Positions 35,367 through 38,617 of a stretch of 38,617 nucleotides of DNA are shown here, one piece after another. The notes under the pieces are model-generated. The model had not been told where the DNA came from, searched no databases, and saw only the letters and a list, made by a program, of their open reading frames with translations. The number at the start of each line of letters is the position of its first letter. Positions within the stretch are counted from its first letter, which is position 1. The stretch covers positions 1 to 38,617 of the forward strand of contig JBKPAM010000139.1 of assembly GCA_046726435.1 (NCBI GenBank). The letters are read 5' to 3'. Source of the DNA: AC-32 sp046726435. Its GTDB lineage: Bacteria; Actinomycetota; Thermoleophilia; Gaiellales; Gaiellaceae. The position numbers were made by a program, and so were the translations under genes.

Positions 35367-36397
35367 GCGGAGCCAGGCAGCCAGGCGTGCCGCCTCGTCC
35401 TCGAGCTCCCGTTTGCCAGCCGAGGCAGCGGCGCAAACGGCTCGAGCACGATCCGCTCGTCTTGCTGCCACCAAAGCCCGGCCACGAAGCCGTCGACGAG
35501 GAATGCCTGCTGGACGTCGCCGTTCTTGCGGATCACCGCCTTCCGGTGCTCCTCCGGGAGGACGCGGGTGCGGTCCTTGTGGGCGAGCAGGAGCTCGTCC
35601 CAGCGCGGCAGGAGCCTCGGCGGGGCCTCGACTCGGGCTTCGGCCAGCGGGGCCCGCGGCAGGTCGAGCAGCTCGCGGCCGCTCTCGTCCCGGAAGCTCC
35701 GCAGATGCAGTTCGTCAAACCCCGGCTCGAGGTCGCGGATCGGCACGCCGCTCCAGTGCGACACGTCCGCGCGGGTCGCCGGCCCGAAGGCCGCGAGGTA
35801 GCGCCTGATCGCGTGCGCCACGGCTTCCGCGGTCGGAGGGTGTTCGTGAGCGGCGGGCTCGTAGGCGGGTGAGCCCCGGAAGCCGAAGAGCGCCGAGTCC
35901 GGAGTCTGCTCGAGCCGGCCGAGCGCCATCACCCACGCGTAGGTGCGCAGCTTGTCGACTTCGAGCGTTCTCGAGTGGAAGCCGAGCGCCTTCATGATCT
36001 CCGTACGGGTCCGCGGCCGCTCGCGGGTCAGCGCGACGATCCGCTCGACGAGCTCGTCCGGCGGCCGCTCCGTCCCGCGCACCCGCGTCAAGGTTCGCGC
36101 CTCGCGAACAGCGGCGTCCAGGTACGGGTAGTCGCGAGCCGAGACCAGATGCATGGTTGCGCGCATCAGCAGCGCCTTCACGATGCGCCGGCGGAGGAGT
36201 GAGCGCTCGAGCGAACCGCGCTCGAACCCTTCGAGTCGGGACCACAACGCGAGGTACGGCGACGACGGGCGCTGTGTCTGGAGCCCCGCGAGCCGCTCGA
36301 CCGCGCGAACGGGCGGCAGTCGCTCTCGGCGGAGCAGTAGCTGCCGCAGCAGCGTCGTTCGGTTCAGCTCCCGCAGCGTGAGGACGCGCTCCGCCAC
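35364..36397 (-). CDS. AlkZ-like winged-helix DNA glycosylase (HTH_42), 3' end frameshifted
   Basis: Restored length is 344 residues from GTG 36397. The winged-helix family includes AlkZ/YcaQ glycosylases that unhook DNA crosslinks and alkylated bases. AVERLAGLQTQRPSSPYLALWSRL contains Q40-T-Q42, the catalytic QxQ motif of that family. LLMRATMHLVSARDYPYL, RADVSHWSGVP and VDGFVAGLWW continue the fold. The expected C-terminus (KRELEDEAARLAAWLR, then TAG at 35366-35364) is in the -1 frame. In the frame as given it reads on into nfo as a 665-residue fusion. One missing base in the T-run at 35412-35414 would explain this. With nfo it forms a base-excision repair pair. Confidence 0.75.
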
Positions 36398-36402
36398 GCC
36401 AG

Positions 36403-36409
36403 TACGCTA
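36403..36409. promoter_or_regulatory. Symmetrical bidirectional -10 element of the gltX/glycosylase pair
   Basis: Plus strand TACGCT (36403-36408) ends six bases before GTG 36415. Minus strand TAGCGT (36409-36404) ends six bases before GTG 36397. The core TACGCTA reads as TANNNTA on both strands. Confidence 0.55.
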
Positions 36410-36414
36410 ACGGC

Positions 36415-37689
36415 GTGGGTATCAGCGTTCGCATGGCCCCGAGCCCGACCGGCTTCCTCCATATCGGGAATGTCCGCACAGCACTCTTCAACTGGCTCTT
36501 CGCGCGCCACGAAGGCGGCGAGTTCCGGCTGCGGATCGAGAACACCGACGTCAGCCGGGAAGTCGCGGAGGCAACGCAGCAGATCCAGGACTCGCTCAGC
36601 TGGCTCGGCCTCGACTGGGACGGCGAGGTGACGTTCCAGCTCGATCGCCAGCAGGACTGCATCGCGGTCGCCGAGCGGCTGGTCGAGGAGGGCAAGGCCT
36701 ACGAGGACGATGGCGCGATCCGCTTCCGTATGGCGGACGAAGGCGCGACGGCGTGGGACGACGCGGTTCGGGGCCGCGTCGAGTTTCCGAACGAGCGACT
36801 GGAGGACCTCGTCATCGTTCGCTCGGACGGCCGGCCGACCTACAACTTCGCCTCGCCGATGGAGGACGTCTGGGACGGGATCACCCACGTCATCCGCGGC
36901 GAGGACCACATCTCGAACACGCCCAAGCAGATCAACCTGATCCGCGCGATCGGGGCCGAGCCCCCGGTCTACGCGCACGTCTCGCACGTGCTCGGGCCGG
37001 ACGGCCGGCCGCTGTCAAAGCGGCACGGATCGGTGACCGTCGACGAGTTCCGAGCCCAGGGCTACTACCCGTCGGCGCTCGTCAACTTCCTCGCGTTGCT
37101 GGGCTGGAGCTACGACGACAAGACGACGATCATGTCGCGGGACGAGCTGGTCGAGCGCTTCACGCTCGAGCGGGTGGTTCCGAGCCCGGCCGTGTTCGAC
37201 TACCAGAAGCTCGATTGGATGAACGGCGTCTACCTGCGCGCCCTCCCACCGGACGAGTACGCGGACACGCTCGTCGGGTACCTGCGGGAGCGGGGCTACG
37301 AGTGGGACGAGGGGCTCGTGCGCAGGGTCGCACCGCTGGTGCAGGAGAAGATCGCCACGCTGGGGGAGTTTCAGGAGTACGCGGGGTTTTTCTTCACGCG
37401 GGTCGAGCCCGAGAAGGCTGCGGACGGGGCGGTGCTCCCGGCGGCGGCCGAGACACTGGCCGGGGTCGAGCCGTTCGAGGCGGAGCAGATCGAGACGGCG
37501 CTTCGGGGGCTCGCGGAGCGGCTCGGCTTGAAGCCGCGCGAGGCGTTTCAGCCGATTCGCCTGGCCCTGACCGGGTCGAAGGTCTCGCCCGGGCTCTTCG
37601 AGAGCCTCGAGGTGCTTGGGAAGGACGAGGCCCTCGCGCGGCTCGGCGGCAGCGGGCGCGGAGGCGCAAGCGGGTCGAGCGCGCGCTGA
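36415..37689 (+). CDS. gltX: Glutamyl-tRNA synthetase
   Basis: The product is 424 residues from GTG 36415. RMAPSPTGFLHIGNVRTALFNWLFARH contains the HIGH-type signature HIGN. FRLRIENTDVSR, YNFASPMEDVWDGITHVIRGEDHISNTPKQ and the KMSKS-type loop DGRPLSKRHGSVTVDEF complete the class Ib catalytic core. The C-terminal anticodon-binding domain is compact, giving a total length slightly below the usual 460-490. It charges tRNA-Glu; whether it also charges tRNA-Gln depends on a GatCAB elsewhere. The last 15 residues are Gly/Ser-rich. Confidence 0.96.
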   Translation: MGISVRMAPSPTGFLHIGNVRTALFNWLFARHEGGEFRLRIENTDVSREVAEATQQIQDSLSWLGLDWDGEVTFQLDRQQDCIAVAERLVEEGKAYEDDGAIRFRMADEGATAWDDAVRGRVEFPNERLEDLVIVRSDGRPTYNFASPMEDVWDGITHVIRGEDHISNTPKQINLIRAIGAEPPVYAHVSHVLGPDGRPLSKRHGSVTVDEFRAQGYYPSALVNFLALLGWSYDDKTTIMSRDELVERFTLERVVPSPAVFDYQKLDWMNGVYLRALPPDEYADTLVGYLRERGYEWDEGLVRRVAPLVQEKIATLGEFQEYAGFFFTRVEPEKAADGAVLPAAAETLAGVEPFEAEQIETALRGLAERLGLKPREAFQPIRLALTGSKVSPGLFESLEVLGKDEALARLGGSGRGGASGSSAR

Positions 37690-37703
37690 AACGCGAGCCA
37701 GGA

Positions 37704-37724
37704 ACGCCGCCGGAAGAGCGGCGT
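37704..37724 (+). terminator. Hairpin after gltX (weak terminator candidate)
   Basis: ACGCCGC and GCGGCGT form a perfect 7-bp stem with a seven-base loop, 15 bases after the stop. No T-run follows directly. Confidence 0.35.
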
Positions 37725-37751
37725 GGGCATGGGCAGGCCTGCAGCCGTTCT

Positions 37752-37757
37752 TACCAT
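37752..37757 (+). promoter_or_regulatory. Leaderless -10 box (TACCAT) of the response regulator gene
   Basis: TACCAT ends six bases before GTG 37764. Confidence 0.5.
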
Positions 37758-37763
37758 TCCCGA

Positions 37764-38192
37764 GTGATAAAACGAGCCTTGCAGCGAATCGGATACGGGG
37801 AGGCCGGCACGGCCCACGAAGGCGTCGCACCAAAAGTCCTGATCGTCGAGGACGACGCCGCACTGCGGCTCCTGTGCCGCATCAATCTCGAGCTCGAGGG
37901 CTATCGCGTGCTGGAGGCCCGCAGCGTGGGCCAGGCGGAGCGCGCGCTCTCGGCCGGCGAGGTCGACCTCGTCTTGCTCGATGTGCACGTCGGGCCCGAC
38001 GACGGTGTCACGTTGATGCGCTCGTTGCGCCAACGTGGGCACCCTGCTCCGGTGGTGCTCTTCAGCGGGAGCTCGCAACTCGACTCCGAGGCGAGGGCCG
38101 AGGCCGACGGTGTCGTGCCGAAGCCGTTCGAGCTCGAGGAGCTGCTCGAGGTCGTGCACCGGCTCGTGCGCGGCGAGGTCCCGCGTAGGTAG
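37764..38192 (+). CDS. Single-domain response regulator (receiver only)
   Basis: The product is 142 residues. A 22-residue N-terminal extension precedes the receiver fold: PKVLIVEDDAALRLLC (acidic pair), LVLLDVHVGPDDGVTLM with phospho-acceptor D73, VVLFSGSSQ with the switch Ser, and GVVPKPFELEEL with K120. No output domain is present, so it works through protein contacts, like CheY or Spo0F. No histidine kinase is adjacent in the window. GTG 37764 is set by the -10 box. Its TAG stop at 38190 forms the first bases of the next gene's -10 box. Confidence 0.92.
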   Translation: MIKRALQRIGYGEAGTAHEGVAPKVLIVEDDAALRLLCRINLELEGYRVLEARSVGQAERALSAGEVDLVLLDVHVGPDDGVTLMRSLRQRGHPAPVVLFSGSSQLDSEARAEADGVVPKPFELEELLEVVHRLVRGEVPRR

Positions 38193-38195
38193 ATT
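38190..38195 (+). promoter_or_regulatory. -10 box (TAGATT) of the last gene, overlapping the preceding stop codon
   Basis: TAGATT ends nine bases before ATG 38205. Its first three bases are the stop codon of the response regulator. Confidence 0.4.
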
Positions 38196-38204
38196 CCCGC
38201 CCCG

Positions 38205-38617
38205 ATGAGCGTCGCCGTCGTCCTGCGGCCTGCCGACTACGAGTCGCGTCTCCAGCGCTACCTGTTCGAGCGCGCCGAAGAGGGTCGCGCCGTGCGGGTG
38301 GGCGAGAAGGAGGTCTCGGAGCGCGCCGAGATCGTCGCCCGCTACGCGGAGCTCTTCACGCGCGAGCAGCTGGATGCCCTGCGGCAGGCCGAGACTGCGG
38401 CTGCGGACGGAACCGACCGCGAGCGGCTCTACCGCCTACGCAAGACCTGCGAGGCCGGCCTGATCACCGCCGAGCTCGCGACGCGCGAGGACGCGCTCGA
38501 GAACGCGATCCTGGCGGCCCGTGTCGAGTTCAAGGGCGAGCAAATGCCCTTGCGAACGGCGCAGGCGAGGCTCGCCGTGCTTCCGGACTACGGCGACCGC
38601 GACGAGCTGGGGCAGCT
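38205..38617 (+). CDS. Unrecognised mostly helical protein, 3' end cut by the window
   Basis: At least 137 residues are present from ATG 38205 to the window edge with no stop. The start VAVVLRPADYESRLQRYLFERAEEG is followed by charged, Leu/Ala-rich helices (ARYAELFTREQLDALRQAE, RERLYRLRKTCEAGLITAELATREDALENA). The organisation could suit the N-terminal helical part of a metallopeptidase of the M3 type, but no zinc-binding HExxH is within the visible part, and I do not assign a function. No signal peptide. Confidence 0.75.
   Translation, partial: MSVAVVLRPADYESRLQRYLFERAEEGRAVRVGEKEVSERAEIVARYAELFTREQLDALRQAETAAADGTDRERLYRLRKTCEAGLITAELATREDALENAILAARVEFKGEQMPLRTAQARLAVLPDYGDRDELGQ

Noticed and set aside
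34400..36397. A genuine 665-residue glycosylase-endonuclease IV fusion protein
   Set aside because: The -1 frame gives a family-like glycosylase C-terminus with its own stop, the length is one base short, and nfo has its own -10 box and GTG. A 1-nt loss is the better explanation.

Overview
The window is high-GC chromosomal DNA from an actinobacterium, most likely of the Thermoleophilia (Gaiellales or Solirubrobacterales-like). This is inferred from five things: a complete division and cell-wall (dcw) cluster in actinobacterial style with a meso-DAP-type MurE, a glycine decarboxylase P protein split into two genes, very high GC with GTG and TTG starts, many genes that look leaderless (a TANNNT -10 box 6-9 bases before the start codon), and no rRNA or tRNA to settle the taxonomy. 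No database search was possible.

Region 1 (1-5330) is accessory DNA and is probably the right part of an integrated mobile element. It holds an edge-truncated beta-rich secreted-type protein, a decayed TolB-like propeller fragment, and a two-zinc-finger protein. A leftward five-gene, translationally coupled operon follows (ribbon-helix-helix regulator, JAMM/JAB metalloprotease, three small proteins). To its right are six tiny rightward genes (zinc ribbons and an excisionase-like HTH protein) and a leftward large serine recombinase. The recombinase abuts the C-terminal 47 codons of an OmpR-type response regulator, so the junction near 5314-5335 is probably an attachment site.

Region 2 (5330-9490) starts with three 62-bp tandem repeats, each carrying a terminator-like hairpin. 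It continues with a DUF2007-like protein, a DUF1003 membrane protein, a secreted coiled-coil protein, an ECF sigma factor coupled to the DNA repair methyltransferase Ogt, a cyclic-nucleotide-binding protein, and a D,D-carboxypeptidase.

Region 3 (9546-25260) is the dcw cluster: mraZ-rsmH-ftsL-ftsI-(cupin)-murE-murF-mraY-murD-ftsW-murG-murC-murB-ftsQ-ftsZ. A four-copy MraZ operator lies in front and a strong intrinsic terminator behind. Most junctions overlap by a few bases. The ftsW-murG overlap is unusually long (158 bp), and a cupin gene interrupts the cluster between ftsI and murE.

Region 4 (25268-31927) is a glycine module: gcvT-gcvH-gcvPA-gcvPB plus a low-specificity threonine aldolase, all overlapping, then a serine beta-lactamase-like hydrolase. 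Threonine-derived glycine can feed the cleavage system.

Region 5 (31928-38617) has a Ca2+/H+ antiporter divergent from a HAD hydrolase, a cysteine-rich unknown, and an endonuclease IV gene that reads as a fusion with an AlkZ-like DNA glycosylase but is better explained as two genes joined by a 1-nt loss. After these come gltX, a single-domain response regulator, and an unrecognised gene cut by the window edge. Two divergent gene pairs here share a symmetrical -10 element.
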